Part shown: positions 24,445-33,713 of the stretch, piece after piece
Layout: every line of letters starts with the position of its first letter
How positions within the stretch are numbered: the first letter of the stretch is position 1
DNA from: Gammaproteobacteria bacterium
GTDB lineage: Bacteria > Pseudomonadota > Gammaproteobacteria > Pseudomonadales > Azotimanducaceae
NCBI GenBank assembly: GCA_024640825.1
Contig: JAHEEG010000010.1
Location: 1-37,448 of the forward strand
Direction: 5' to 3'
DNA length: 37,448 bases
Notes under the pieces: generated by a model
What the model saw: only the letters and a program-made list of their open reading frames with translations
Database searches by the model: none
What the model was told of the DNA's origin: nothing
Program-made: the position numbers and the translations under genes

Positions 24445-25624
24445 TGCCGATAGGTGTGCAGGAAGCGCTCCAGCCGGTCCATGGCAAACCGGAGGTCCTC
24501 TTCCCGCGGCAGGAACACGATTCGGAAGTGATCCGGCCGCGGCCAGTTGAAGCCGGTGCCCTGGACTACGAGGATCTTCTCCTGTTGGAGGAGATCAAAA
24601 GCAAAACGTTGATCGTCGCTGATTCTGTATCTCCCGGGATCCAGTTTAGGAAACAGGTATAGTGCCCCTTTCGGTTTAACGCAGGAGATGCCATCGATGT
24701 CGTTGAGCATCGACCACGCTAGGTTACGCTGTTCGTAAAGTCGACCGCCTGGCACGATGAACTCCTGGATGCTCTGGTAACCGCCCAGGGCGGTCTGCAC
24801 CGCGTGCTGACTGGGAACGTTGGCGCACAGACGCATTGACGAAAGAATGTCCAGGCCCTCGACGTAGTCTCTGGCTCGATGCTTGGCGCCGCTGATCACC
24901 AGCCAGCCGGTGCGAAAGCCGGCGACGCGATAGGCTTTTGACAAGCCGTTCAACGTGCAGATGAGAATGTCGTCAGCCAGCGAACCCATGGGTACGTGCC
25001 GGGCGTCATCGTAGAGAATTTTGTCGTAAATCTCGTCCGCAAATACCACCAGGTCGTGACTGCGGGCCAGCTCCACGATGCCCATCAGCAGATCCCGGCT
25101 GTAGACCGCGCCGGTAGGGTTGTTGGGGTTGACCACGACGATGGCTCGGGTTCGGGAAGTGATTTTTCTGCGGATATCGTCCAGGTCTGGAAACCAGTCC
25201 GACTGCTCGTCGCAGAGGTAATGAACGGGCTTGCCGCCGGAAAGATTTACACCCCGTTGCCTATGTAGATGTCGTCAATTTCCACATCGGGAATCTGCAG
25301 TTCCTGGCAGTACTGCATGACGGCCTTGCGGGCCGGGTACAGGCCTTTGGAGTCGCAGTACCCCTGCGCGGTAGGCAGATTGCGAATGACGTCGACGAGA
25401 ATTTCTTCCGGCGCCTCGAAGCCGAAGGGCGCAGGGTTGCCGATGTTCAGCTTGAGGATTTTGTGGCCTTCTTCCTCGAGGCGCTGCGCTTCCTTCAGCA
25501 CAGGGCCGCGAATGTCATAGCAGACATCCGCCAGCTTGGTCGACTTGCGAATCTCCCGGGGAGCCGTCACCGGTAGCTCCAGGATGCTGCCGTCCGGGCC
25601 GTCTGGCTTGCTGGTGGATTCCAT
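24441..25624 (-). pseudogene. alaA: AlaA-type alanine aminotransferase, disrupted by an internal deletion
   Basis: The N-terminal part (25624 to about 25247) encodes DVCYDIRGPVLKEA, KLNIGNPAPFGF, NLPTAQGYCDSKGLY and IDDIYIGNGV, then hits TAA. The next frame continues at once with NLSGGKPVHYLCDEQSDW, VVNPNNPTGAVYSRDL, ADEIYDKILYDD and the PLP-lysine segment LSKAYRVAGFRTGW through to a normal C-terminus at 24441. Compared with the AlaA family (for example E. coli AlaA), about 31 residues, including the PAPDYPLWTAAV-type cofactor segment, are missing. The join implies a deletion of about 94 bases, which also shifts the frame. Everything else is intact, so the lesion is recent or an assembly error. 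AlaA makes alanine from pyruvate and glutamate. Confidence 0.85.
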
Positions 25625-25741
25625 TGCTTTCCTGCTCAGTCTGGAATTTCGCGCTTTCGCGGGATCGATTGCCGGTATGGGCCTTACTGCCTGCCCCGTC
25701 GCCTTGTTTGAATCGTTCTAATTCTAGCAGGGGAACTACCC

Positions 25742-25789
25742 ATGGGTAAGGTCACCAGAACCGGGCAGGAATGGCAGGAGCCGCTCGAC
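25742..25789 (+). other. Possible remnant of the 5' end of msrB
   Basis: An ATG at 25742, preceded by AGGGGAAC, opens MGKVTRTGQEWQEPLD, which resembles the N-terminus of methionine-R-sulfoxide reductase MsrB (charged start, then an E-W-x-x-x-L-D/T pattern). After about 16 codons the resemblance stops. The frame continues into Arg-rich sequence and then the 3' end of the gamma-glutamyltransferase gene, and the CxxC and RYCxN motifs of MsrB are absent. msrB is often next to and divergent from alaA-like genes, which is the main reason to suspect a remnant. This is inference from 16 residues. Confidence 0.3.
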
Positions 25790-25877
25790 CTCAAACCCCG
25801 GGGACGACGGCTGAGGGCCTTTCTCAAACCCTGTGCCTGTTATGAGGTATTTCGTCTGAGACCCATCGCCGGGAAGT

Positions 25878-27452
25878 TCAGAACCCGGCTGCCTGACCTT
25901 CCTTGCGATGATCGGAGCCTGCCACGTAGCCATCTTCGGTCCGCAGGATCAGCTGAGCGCCGCCGAACACGTGTTCCAGCGGCTCAGAGCGAACGGCGTG
26001 CCCGCGGGCCCTGAGTTCCGTCGCAACCGATTCCGAAAAACCCGGCTCCACGCCTACAGAAAAATCAGGATAGATGTGCCAGCGGGGCGCGTCGCTGGCT
26101 GCCTGGGGATTCTGCTGATGATCGAATATCCTTCCGACCATCTGTACGTGCCCCTGGTGCTGCATGTGGCCCCCCATGACGCCGAACGCCAGACGTGGTG
26201 CACCCGCCTCGGTGACGAAGCCGGGGATGATGGTGTGGTAGGGGCGTTTGCCGGGGCCGACGCAGTTGGGGTGATCCGGGTCCAGCGAAAAACCGCTGCC
26301 TCGGTTCTGCATGGCGATGCCGGTACCCGGAATCACGATGCCGGAGCCGAAACCCTGATAGTTGGACTGGATGAAAGACACCATCATGCCGTTGGCGTCT
26401 GCAGAAGCCAGGTAGACGGTATCAGAACCCGCGGGCAGTTCTACGGGCAATTTTCCTGGTGGCAGCCGCGTGGCATTTGCACCGATGCCTGCCGCCAGGC
26501 GGGCCAGCATGCCTTCTTCCAGCAGCGCTTCCGGTGACACGCGCATGGCTCGGGGATCGGCAAAGTGATCGAAGGCGGCGCGGATGGCGATCTTCATGGC
26601 TTCAATCTGCAGGTGAAACCACTCGGCGGAATCCAAGTCCGCAACTTCGCGGTGGCGGAGGATGCCCAGCGCGATCTGCGCTGCCAGACCCTGGCCGTTG
26701 GGCGGTATCTCGTGCAGGGCAACCTGCCTGTAGGGTTGTGCGATGGGCGTCACCCAGTCTGCCGAGTGGGTATCCAGGTCTTCCAGGGTCAGGGCGCCGT
26801 TGGCCTGTGCGGCGCTGACTGCCATGCGTTCCGCCAGCTCGCCCCGGTAGAAGGCTTCGCCGCGGGATTCCGCGATCAATCTCAGAGAGCGAGCGAGATC
26901 CGGCCGGCGAACCCGGCTGCCCGCATCAGGGGCATGTAAAAAATGCGCCCGGAAATCGGCGAAGTCTCCATAGGTGCGTTCGGCCAGCTTCCAGTAGAAG
27001 GCCGTTTTCGGCCCGATCTGAAAGCCGTCCTCGGCGTAGCCGATGGCGCGCTCGAACAGCTGCGCGAACGGCAGCTTGCCATAGCGATCCGATAGCGCCA
27101 CCCAGGCACTCACCGCGCCAGGGACAGTCACCGACTCCCAGCCGAGCTCGGGCATTTGCTGCAGGCCTGTGAATCGCTCGCGCGTCCAGGCTCTGGGTGA
27201 GCGTCCGGAGGCGTTGAGCCCCGTCAGTTGGGTACCGTCCCACAGAATGCAGAAGGCATCACTGCCCAGGCCGTTGTTGTTGGGCTCCACCACCGTGAGG
27301 GTGATGGCCGTCGCCAGCGCGGCGTCAATCGCATTGCCGCCCCGACTCAGAGCTTCCAGGCCGGCCTGCACTGCAAGCGGCTGAGAGCTGGCCACCAGGT
27401 TGCCCGCGCATACAGGGGAGCGGTTAGAGGGGTAGGGTTGCTGCCAGTCCAT
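25878..27452 (-). CDS. Gamma-glutamyltransferase family protein (Ntn hydrolase)
   Basis: This 524-residue protein is a gamma-glutamyltranspeptidase-fold enzyme, normally made as a precursor that cleaves itself to expose a Thr nucleophile. The early motif GGNAIDAALATAITLTVVEPNNNGLG, PGAVSAWVAL, NGQGLAAQIAL and, later, GSGIVIPGTGIAMQNRGSGF and MGGHMQHQGHVQ are present. The processing site is probably before Thr345 in GSDTVYLASADANG. No signal peptide is visible, so it should be cytoplasmic, unlike E. coli Ggt. This group is often a hydrolase of unknown substrate. The ATG at 27452 faces the acyl-CoA synthetase gene. Confidence 0.87.
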   Translation of the reverse strand: MDWQQPYPSNRSPVCAGNLVASSQPLAVQAGLEALSRGGNAIDAALATAITLTVVEPNNNGLGSDAFCILWDGTQLTGLNASGRSPRAWTRERFTGLQQMPELGWESVTVPGAVSAWVALSDRYGKLPFAQLFERAIGYAEDGFQIGPKTAFYWKLAERTYGDFADFRAHFLHAPDAGSRVRRPDLARSLRLIAESRGEAFYRGELAERMAVSAAQANGALTLEDLDTHSADWVTPIAQPYRQVALHEIPPNGQGLAAQIALGILRHREVADLDSAEWFHLQIEAMKIAIRAAFDHFADPRAMRVSPEALLEEGMLARLAAGIGANATRLPPGKLPVELPAGSDTVYLASADANGMMVSFIQSNYQGFGSGIVIPGTGIAMQNRGSGFSLDPDHPNCVGPGKRPYHTIIPGFVTEAGAPRLAFGVMGGHMQHQGHVQMVGRIFDHQQNPQAASDAPRWHIYPDFSVGVEPGFSESVATELRARGHAVRSEPLEHVFGGAQLILRTEDGYVAGSDHRKEGQAAGF

Positions 27453-27476
27453 AGGGCCTCATCGGATCACACAGGG

Positions 27477-27508
27477 CTGCATGCTAGCAGAGCTGCATGC
27501 TGGCAGAG
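27477..27508. repeat. Two tandem copies of a 16-base unit
   Basis: CTGCATGCTAGCAGAG (27477-27492) is followed by CTGCATGCTGGCAGAG (27493-27508), differing at one base. Each copy contains the palindrome GCATGC. The pair lies in the 148-base divergent region between the gamma-glutamyltransferase and acyl-CoA synthetase genes, so a shared operator is possible. Confidence 0.85.
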
Positions 27509-27600
27509 CAGGGGCTGGCTGGATTGCACCGGAAGCGAAAAGCTCCTAACGTCTGTGACGACCGAGCCTGTTTGCTCGAGCTGAATGCAGGAGAGGGCAC

Positions 27601-29130
27601 GTGCATCCGGGAATCATTGCCGACAAGCATCCGCATAAGACCGCCTACGTGATGGCCGACAGTGGCGAGGTAATCACTTTCGCCGGGTTGGAGCGAGCGG
27701 CCAATCAGGGCGCCCACCTGTTCCGCCAGCTGGGTCTGAAACGAGGCGATCACATCGCGCTGCTGCTGGAAAACCACCCGCGCTTTTTTCAGATCTGCTG
27801 GGCGGCCCAGCGCGCAGGCCTGTACTACACGCCCATCAGCTGGCGCCTGCAGCAGCAGGAGGTGGAATACATCGTCAACAACTGTGAGGCCCAGGTGTTC
27901 ATCACGTCCGTTGGCCGCAAAGAGGTGGTGCAGCCGCTTATGGACAAAATGCCGGGGGTTGCCCACCGCTACATGATCGACGGTGCCATCGCCGGCTATC
28001 AGGCCTGGGAGGAAGCCATAGCCGCGATGCCGGAAACGCCCATCGAGGATCCGGCCGAAGGCCAGTCCATGCTCTACTCCTCGGGGACCACCGGCTATCC
28101 CAAGGGGGTCAAGAAGCCGCTGCCCGAGGCCGCCTACGGCGAGCTCGACCTGCCCAACTATCTGAGCGCGCTGTACGGCGCCGACGATAATTCCATCTAT
28201 CTCTCACCTGCACCGCTGTATCACGCCGCGCCGCTGGGCTTCACCATGAGCTGCCTGCGAAACGGCGTTGAGGTGGTTGTCATGGAGCACTTCGAGGCAG
28301 AGATGGCGCTTCGCTACATAGAACAGTACCAGATCACCCACAGCCAGTGGGTGCCTACCATGTTCGTGCGCATGCTCAAGCTGCCGGAAGAGGTGCGCAC
28401 CCGCTACGATGTGAGCGCTCTGCGTTGCGCCATTCACGCCGCGGCGCCCTGTCCTATTCCGGTCAAAGAAGAGATGATCGAGTGGTGGGGCCCGGTGATC
28501 TACGAGTACTACGCCGGCACCGAAGGCAACGGCTTCGTCCAGCTCGATTCCCGCGAGTGGCTGGCCCACAAAGGCTCCGTTGGCAGGCCGCTGAACTGCG
28601 AGCTGCACATCTGCGACGACGAAGGCCAGGAACTCCCCGCAGACGAGCCGGGCACCATCTATTTTTCCGGCGGTGGCCAGTTCGAGTATCACAAAGATGC
28701 CGAGAAGACTGCCGGATCCCGACATCCTAAGGGTTGGACGACCCTCGGTGACGTCGGCTATCTGGATGAGGACGGCTATCTGTATCTCACCGATCGCAAG
28801 CACTTCATGATCATTTCCGGCGGTGTGAACATCTATCCTCAGGAGGCGGAGAACGCGCTCATTACCCATCCCGCCGTCATCGACGTGGCCGTCTTCGGCG
28901 TGCCCAATGAGGAGTTCGGCGAGGAGGTGAAAGCGGTGGTCCAGCCACGGGACATGGCGGAAGCGGGGCCGGAGCTGGCGGTGCAGCTCATGGACTACTG
29001 CCGGGAGCAGCTGTCCCACATCAAATGCCCGCGGTCTATCGATTTTCGTGAAGAATTGCCGCGCCACCCCACCGGCAAGCTCTACAAGCGGCTGCTCAAG
29101 GACGAGTACTGGCGTAACGCCGGGCTTTGA
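27601..29130 (+). CDS. Acyl-CoA synthetase, AMP-forming (FadD/long-chain type)
   Basis: This 509-residue adenylate-forming enzyme has the P-loop YSSGTTGYPKGVKK, the A5 region YEYYAGTEGNGF, the A7/A8 segment TLGDVGYLDEDGYLYLTDR and the C-terminal lysine motif PTGKLYKRLLKDEY. It activates a carboxylic acid (fatty, aromatic or sterol-derived) as the acyl adenylate and then CoA thioester. The substrate is not evident. The start is a GTG at 27601 with AGGAGAGG about five to eleven bases upstream. It is monocistronic here, with a hairpin at its stop codon. Confidence 0.88.
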   Translation: MHPGIIADKHPHKTAYVMADSGEVITFAGLERAANQGAHLFRQLGLKRGDHIALLLENHPRFFQICWAAQRAGLYYTPISWRLQQQEVEYIVNNCEAQVFITSVGRKEVVQPLMDKMPGVAHRYMIDGAIAGYQAWEEAIAAMPETPIEDPAEGQSMLYSSGTTGYPKGVKKPLPEAAYGELDLPNYLSALYGADDNSIYLSPAPLYHAAPLGFTMSCLRNGVEVVVMEHFEAEMALRYIEQYQITHSQWVPTMFVRMLKLPEEVRTRYDVSALRCAIHAAAPCPIPVKEEMIEWWGPVIYEYYAGTEGNGFVQLDSREWLAHKGSVGRPLNCELHICDDEGQELPADEPGTIYFSGGGQFEYHKDAEKTAGSRHPKGWTTLGDVGYLDEDGYLYLTDRKHFMIISGGVNIYPQEAENALITHPAVIDVAVFGVPNEEFGEEVKAVVQPRDMAEAGPELAVQLMDYCREQLSHIKCPRSIDFREELPRHPTGKLYKRLLKDEYWRNAGL

Positions 29131-29139
29131 ACCCGGCGT
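29117..29139. terminator. Hairpin between convergent genes
   Basis: ACGCCGGG (29117-29124) pairs perfectly with CCCGGCGT (29132-29139) around a seven-base loop. The hairpin covers the stop codon of the acyl-CoA synthetase gene and ends next to the stop of the convergent gene. There is no clear T-tract on either side, so it may act as a bidirectional terminator or only as a transcript-end stabiliser. Confidence 0.45.
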
Positions 29140-30075
29140 CTATCGTGACTGCAGAATATTTGCGGGCGCATATTGATCCGTCAGCTCACGCGCATCGCTG
29201 TCCCAATCTTCGCGCTCGCGCACCAGCGGCAGCAGTTCTCGCATGCTGATGCCGTAGGGTTTCAGTGGGGCGCGCAGCGCTTCCGCGCGGGCACGTAACG
29301 TTTCGGCGGTGGGTAACCCGCCGGGCGCCGCCAGGACGATGCGGTTGCCCGTGCTCGGCGTTCTGAGGTTGAAGTAGGTGCCGAATACGTTGGCGTAGGT
29401 GACCGATTCGTGATCGTACAGGCGACTGATGGCGAACGTATTGGCCGCCAGGACACCGTCTGGTGTCAGCAGCGCTTTGGCTTCTTCGAGAAACTCCCGG
29501 GTCATCAGGTGTTCGGGAATGTAGTCGCCGTTGAACGCGTCCAGCATGATCAGGTCGTATTTCTCACCTCGCTGTACGGCGCGCTTGACGAAGACCCGGC
29601 CGTCCTGGGCGAAAACCTTCACCCGTTCGCTGGGCGCGAAGCCGAAGTAGTCTCTCGCGACGCGGACGACGGCCTGGTCGATTTCCACCACGTCCTGGTT
29701 TGCCTCGGGAAACAGCCGGTCCAGCGCCATGGGCAGGGTGCCACCGCCCAGGCCGATCATAAGGATCCGCTTCGGGTGCGGCTGCAGCAGCAGGCTCGCC
29801 ATCATCATGCGCGCGTAGATGAAAACCATCTTGTCGGGTTTGCGCTGGTCGAAACAGGACTGATTGCGCTGATCCCGGCGCACACTGAACTGCAGGCAGA
29901 GCATGGAACCCCGCTGATCCACCAGTATCTTGCTGTACAACGAGCGCTCCTCGTGAACGATGCGGGCCTCGACGGGCACCGACACGCTGCAGATCAGCAC
30001 GCCGAACTGCGCGTAGAGCAAGGGCAGTAGCATCCCAATGGCTGACCGTCGTCGTTCGGCTCCTCTGTCGTTCAC
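29140..30075 (-). CDS. Spermidine-synthase-fold protein with N-terminal hydrophobic segment
   Basis: This 311-residue protein has a hydrophobic segment at about 15-33 and then a class I methyltransferase-like aminopropyltransferase domain: ILMIGLGGGTLPMALDRLFP, DVVEIDQAVVRVARDYFGF, VFAQDGRVFV and YDLIMLDAFNGDYIPEHLMT. Such proteins are usually annotated as spermidine synthase, but most membrane-linked versions have no proven polyamine role. The GTG start overlaps the preceding membrane protein stop (GTGA), so the pair forms a split version of the common fused transporter-like/spermidine-synthase protein. Confidence 0.8.
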   Translation of the reverse strand: MNDRGAERRRSAIGMLLPLLYAQFGVLICSVSVPVEARIVHEERSLYSKILVDQRGSMLCLQFSVRRDQRNQSCFDQRKPDKMVFIYARMMMASLLLQPHPKRILMIGLGGGTLPMALDRLFPEANQDVVEIDQAVVRVARDYFGFAPSERVKVFAQDGRVFVKRAVQRGEKYDLIMLDAFNGDYIPEHLMTREFLEEAKALLTPDGVLAANTFAISRLYDHESVTYANVFGTYFNLRTPSTGNRIVLAAPGGLPTAETLRARAEALRAPLKPYGISMRELLPLVREREDWDSDARELTDQYAPANILQSR

Positions 30076-30665
30076 GAGCGAACTCGCCGTGAGGCAATCG
30101 CTGCCAGTAGCCCCATGGCCAGCAGTGCCAGGGTTAGCAGGGTGAGAATGGTGTTCATTTCGAACCAGAGCACCAGATAAAAGGAAGTGGCCAGCGTACC
30201 CAGCGCGCTGCCCAGAGTGGAAACGAAGTAGAGAAAGCCGGCAACTTGACCCGAGCTTTCGGTGGTCTGCACCAGCAGGCGTACGGAGTAGGGGGAGATC
30301 ATGCCCATGATCACAGTCGGCACGATGAACAGAAACCCGGACGCTACCAGAGACCCGTAGCGAGGATCTTCGATGCGTTCGAAAACCCAGACCATAATGG
30401 CCTCGTTGAAGTAAACCAGCGGATACAGGCAGACGGCAGCGGCAACAAAAATGATCGCAAAACGTCCCAGGGAGGGATGGTGCAGCGACAGCCGTCCGCC
30501 CACCAGATAACCGATGGACAGGGACAGCATGAACACGGTGATGATGCTGCCCCAGACGTAGATGCTGCTGCCGAAGTAGGGGGCAAGCACCCGTCCGCCC
30601 AGCAGCTCCAGCGACATGATGGAGAACCCACCGACGAAGGCGAGCAGGTAGATGAGGTAAGCCAT
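30072..30665 (-). CDS. Multi-pass membrane partner of the spermidine-synthase-like protein
   Basis: This 197-residue, very hydrophobic protein has about six membrane helices, including [29 protein letters not shown] at the start and [21 protein letters not shown] after it. '[13 protein letters not shown]' and 'SIGYLVGGR' are typical of the N-terminal half of fused spermidine-synthase-like membrane proteins. The ATG at 30665 (MAYLIYLL) was chosen over an upstream frame that adds 41 non-hydrophobic residues; its Shine-Dalgarno is poor. It is divergent from cysD and coupled to the next gene. Confidence 0.8.
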   Translation of the reverse strand: MAYLIYLLAFVGGFSIMSLELLGGRVLAPYFGSSIYVWGSIITVFMLSLSIGYLVGGRLSLHHPSLGRFAIIFVAAAVCLYPLVYFNEAIMVWVFERIEDPRYGSLVASGFLFIVPTVIMGMISPYSVRLLVQTTESSGQVAGFLYFVSTLGSALGTLATSFYLVLWFEMNTILTLLTLALLAMGLLAAIASRRVRS

Positions 30666-30868
30666 GGGTTTTGCTGCCGGGACAGGGTCCTCAGGTAAGT
30701 TGCTGGATTGATGCGTCGGCGAGCAGTCCGGAGACGGGGCACCGAACCTGTTCCCACGGTTTCGCTCGAGCAGTTTACAAACCGGCATATGCTTTTAACA
30801 ACTCAAACGTTGCTGCAGTTATGCAAGTTGGGTCTAATTGCGGCCCTAACCACTACCCCGAGAGCGTC

Positions 30869-31774
30869 GTGTCCCAGACCTTGACCCATCTCCAGCGTCT
30901 CGAAGCGGAGAGCATCTACATCATTCGCGAGGTGCTTGCCGAGGCGGAAAACCCGGTCATGCTCTATTCCATCGGCAAGGATTCGTCGGTGATGCTGCAT
31001 CTGGCCATGAAAGCTTTCTATCCCTCGAAACCGCCATTCCCTCTGCTGCACGTGGACACCACGTGGAAATTCAGAGAGATGATCGAATTCCGGGACAATC
31101 TGGCCAAGGATCTGGGCATCGATCTGATTGTGCACATCAACCAGGACGGGGTGGAGCAGGGCGTGGGGCCCTTCACTCACGGCGCTTCGTTACACACCGA
31201 CATCATGAAGACCCAGTCACTCAAGCAGGCACTGGACAAGTATGGGTTCGATGCCGCTTTTGGCGGCGCACGCCGGGACGAAGAGAAATCCCGTGCCAAG
31301 GAGCGGGTATTCTCGTTCCGCAACGCGCAGCATCGCTGGGATCCGAAGAATCAGCGTCCCGAGCTGTGGCACCTGTACAACGGCCGCGTGCGGTCCGGAG
31401 AGAGCATGCGCGTGTTCCCGTTATCGAACTGGACGGAACTGGATATCTGGCAGTACATCTACCAGGAAAACATACCCATCGTGCCGCTGTATCTGGCTAA
31501 GAAGCGTCCTGTGGTGGAGCGGGAGGGCATGCTGCTCATGGTCGATGACGAGCGCCTGCCGCTGGCTCCAGGAGAAACCCCGGAGATGCGCACGGTGCGA
31601 TTCCGCACTCTCGGCTGTTACCCGCTGACCGGGGCGGTAGAGAGCGACGCCAGCGACCTGCCCGGCATCATCGAAGAGATGCTGGTCTCGCGCACATCCG
31701 AGCGGCAGGGTCGAGCGATCGATCACGACACGGCCGCGTCCATGGAGAAGAAAAAGCAGGAGGGTTACTTCTGA
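30869..31774 (+). CDS. cysD: CysD, sulfate adenylyltransferase small subunit
   Basis: CysD makes adenosine 5'-phosphosulfate from sulfate and ATP, driven by the CysN GTPase. The protein (301 residues) has the PP-loop-family core [18 protein letters not shown], followed by [44 protein letters not shown] and [11 protein letters not shown], and ends [10 protein letters not shown], all as in E. coli CysD. I chose the GTG at 30869 because it gives the family length and start ([15 protein letters not shown]); an ATG at 30821 would add 16 residues. The stop overlaps the cysNC start. Confidence 0.95.
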   Translation: MSQTLTHLQRLEAESIYIIREVLAEAENPVMLYSIGKDSSVMLHLAMKAFYPSKPPFPLLHVDTTWKFREMIEFRDNLAKDLGIDLIVHINQDGVEQGVGPFTHGASLHTDIMKTQSLKQALDKYGFDAAFGGARRDEEKSRAKERVFSFRNAQHRWDPKNQRPELWHLYNGRVRSGESMRVFPLSNWTELDIWQYIYQENIPIVPLYLAKKRPVVEREGMLLMVDDERLPLAPGETPEMRTVRFRTLGCYPLTGAVESDASDLPGIIEEMLVSRTSERQGRAIDHDTAASMEKKKQEGYF

Positions 31775-33660
31775 TGTCTGTCGCCATTGAGCAGTATCTG
31801 AGCGAGCAGGCCGCAAAAACCACATTGCGGTTCCTGACTTGCGGCAGCGTTGACGACGGCAAGAGCACCCTCATCGGGCGGCTGCTCTACGACTCCAAGC
31901 TGATCTTTGAAGATCAGCTGGCGGCGCTGGAAGCCGACAGCCGCCGGCAGGGCACGCAGGGCGAAGATATCGACTTCGCGCTGCTGGTCGACGGCCTGGC
32001 CGCCGAGCGCGAGCAGGGCATTACCATCGACGTTGCTTACCGGTTCTTCGCTACGGACCGCCGCAAGTTCGTCGTTGCCGATACCCCGGGCCACGAGCAG
32101 TACACGCGCAACATGGCCACCGGGGCCTCGAATGCCGAGCTGGCCGTAATCCTTATTGATGCCCGAAAAGGCATATTGACCCAGACCCGGCGGCATAGCT
32201 TCATCGCTTCGCTGTTCGGCATCCGCCATCTGGTGCTGGCGGTGAACAAGATGGACCTGGTGGCTTACGACGAGAAGGTGTTTGACGACATCGTCGCGCA
32301 GTACCGACAGTTCGCCGCTCAGCTGGGCGATCCTGAGATCGTGCCCATTCCCATGTCGGCCCTCAAGGGTGACAACGTTACGGATGCCAGCTCGCATATG
32401 AGCTGGTACAAAGGCCCTACGCTTCTCGAGCATCTGGAAACCGTGCAGGTGGACAGCGACCTGCTGACCGCACCGTTCCGCATGCCCGTGCAGTGGGTGA
32501 ACCGGCCCAATCTGGATTTCCGTGGCTTCAGCGGCACCGTTGCCGCCGGCCGGGTGAGTCCGGGCGATGCCGTTACCGTGCTGCCGAGCGGGCAGCGTTC
32601 CAAGGTCGCGCGGGTGGTGACTTTCGAAGGCGATTTGAAAGAGGCGCTGCCAGGCCAGGCGGTAACCCTGCTGCTGGAAGATGAGATCGACATCAGCCGT
32701 GGCGACGTACTGGCGGCCGCGCAGGCGCCGCCTCAGGCCTCGGATCAGCTGGGCGTGCACCTGTTGTGGATGGATGAGCAGCCGATGTTTCCCGGGCGCC
32801 AGTACTACCTCAAGACCGGCACCCGGACTCTTCCTTGTGTGGTCACCGAGCTCAAGCACCTGGTGAACGTGAACACCTTGGAAACTCAGCCGGCGAAAAG
32901 CCTGTCGCTCAACGAGGTAGGCGTGGCTAACGTCAGCCTGTCTGACCGCGTAGCCTTTGACCCCTACCAGGAAGGACGTGAGCTGGGCAGCTTCATTCTC
33001 ATCGACCGCCAGTCCAATGCAACCGTGGGCGCGGGGCTGTTCGACTACTCGCTGCGCCGCGCCGACAACATCCACTGGCAGGCGCTGACGGTGGACAAGG
33101 CCCATCGGGCTTCCCTGAAGCACCAGAAACCCTGCGTCATCTGGATGACCGGACTTTCAGGGTCGGGCAAATCCACCATAGCCAATCTGTTGGAAAGCCG
33201 GTTGAGCGACATGAGCCGGCACACCTACGTGCTGGACGGCGACAACGTTCGCCACGGGCTCAATCGCGACCTCGGATTTACCGAAGCTGACCGCGTAGAA
33301 AACATCCGCCGGGTGGGCGAGACGGCGGCGCTGATGACGGACGCGGGTCTTATCACCATCGTGTCGTTCATATCTCCGTTCCGAAGCGAACGGCGCATGG
33401 TTCGGGATCGACTGGAAAACGGTGAGTTCATCGAGGTATTCGTGGATACCCCGCTGGACGTCTGCGAGCAGCGCGATCCCAAGGGCCTGTATCAGCGGGC
33501 GAGAGCCGGAGAGATCAGCAACTTCACCGGCATCGACTCCGAATATCAGCCTCCGGAAGAGCCGGAGATTCATATCGATACCGTAGCGCTGTCGCCAACC
33601 CAGGCGGTTGAAAGGATCCTGGAGTTTCTGCGCCAGAACGGTAAGCTGCGCGAGATGTAG
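31774..33660 (+). CDS. cysNC: CysNC, fused sulfate adenylyltransferase large subunit and APS kinase
   Basis: This 628-residue fusion first hydrolyses GTP to drive APS synthesis (CysN), then phosphorylates APS to PAPS (CysC). The GTPase P-loop is [14 protein letters not shown] (24-37) with DTPGHEQY and NKMDLV further on. Two EF-Tu-like beta domains follow. The CysC part begins near residue 450, with its own P-loop GLSGSGKS (about 460-467), [16 protein letters not shown] and the lid region [17 protein letters not shown]. Both active sites look intact. It overlaps cysD by one base (TGATG) and ends directly before an intrinsic terminator. Confidence 0.96.
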   Translation: MSVAIEQYLSEQAAKTTLRFLTCGSVDDGKSTLIGRLLYDSKLIFEDQLAALEADSRRQGTQGEDIDFALLVDGLAAEREQGITIDVAYRFFATDRRKFVVADTPGHEQYTRNMATGASNAELAVILIDARKGILTQTRRHSFIASLFGIRHLVLAVNKMDLVAYDEKVFDDIVAQYRQFAAQLGDPEIVPIPMSALKGDNVTDASSHMSWYKGPTLLEHLETVQVDSDLLTAPFRMPVQWVNRPNLDFRGFSGTVAAGRVSPGDAVTVLPSGQRSKVARVVTFEGDLKEALPGQAVTLLLEDEIDISRGDVLAAAQAPPQASDQLGVHLLWMDEQPMFPGRQYYLKTGTRTLPCVVTELKHLVNVNTLETQPAKSLSLNEVGVANVSLSDRVAFDPYQEGRELGSFILIDRQSNATVGAGLFDYSLRRADNIHWQALTVDKAHRASLKHQKPCVIWMTGLSGSGKSTIANLLESRLSDMSRHTYVLDGDNVRHGLNRDLGFTEADRVENIRRVGETAALMTDAGLITIVSFISPFRSERRMVRDRLENGEFIEVFVDTPLDVCEQRDPKGLYQRARAGEISNFTGIDSEYQPPEEPEIHIDTVALSPTQAVERILEFLRQNGKLREM

Positions 33661-33681
33661 GCGCCGGCCGCGGCGCTTTTT
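33661..33681 (+). terminator. Intrinsic terminator after cysNC
   Basis: GCGCCG (33661-33666) pairs with CGGCGC (33671-33676) around a four-base loop, followed at once by five T residues. The stem starts right after the cysNC stop codon, so it should end the cysD-cysNC transcript. Confidence 0.75.
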
Positions 33682-33713
33682 CCTTCGGCGATGTACTCGG
33701 GGAGCACGCGGCA

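Noticed and set aside
29140-30665. The two-gene spermidine-synthase-like pair as a frameshifted single gene.
   Set aside because: The GTGA overlap and clean ends fit normal coupling, and split forms are plausible; kept as two genes with a caution in the findings.
31765-33123. Open frame of 452 codons on the minus strand over cysNC.
   Set aside because: It is antisense to an unmistakable CysNC. The long open frame comes from GC-rich codon use, and its product has no recognisable motif.
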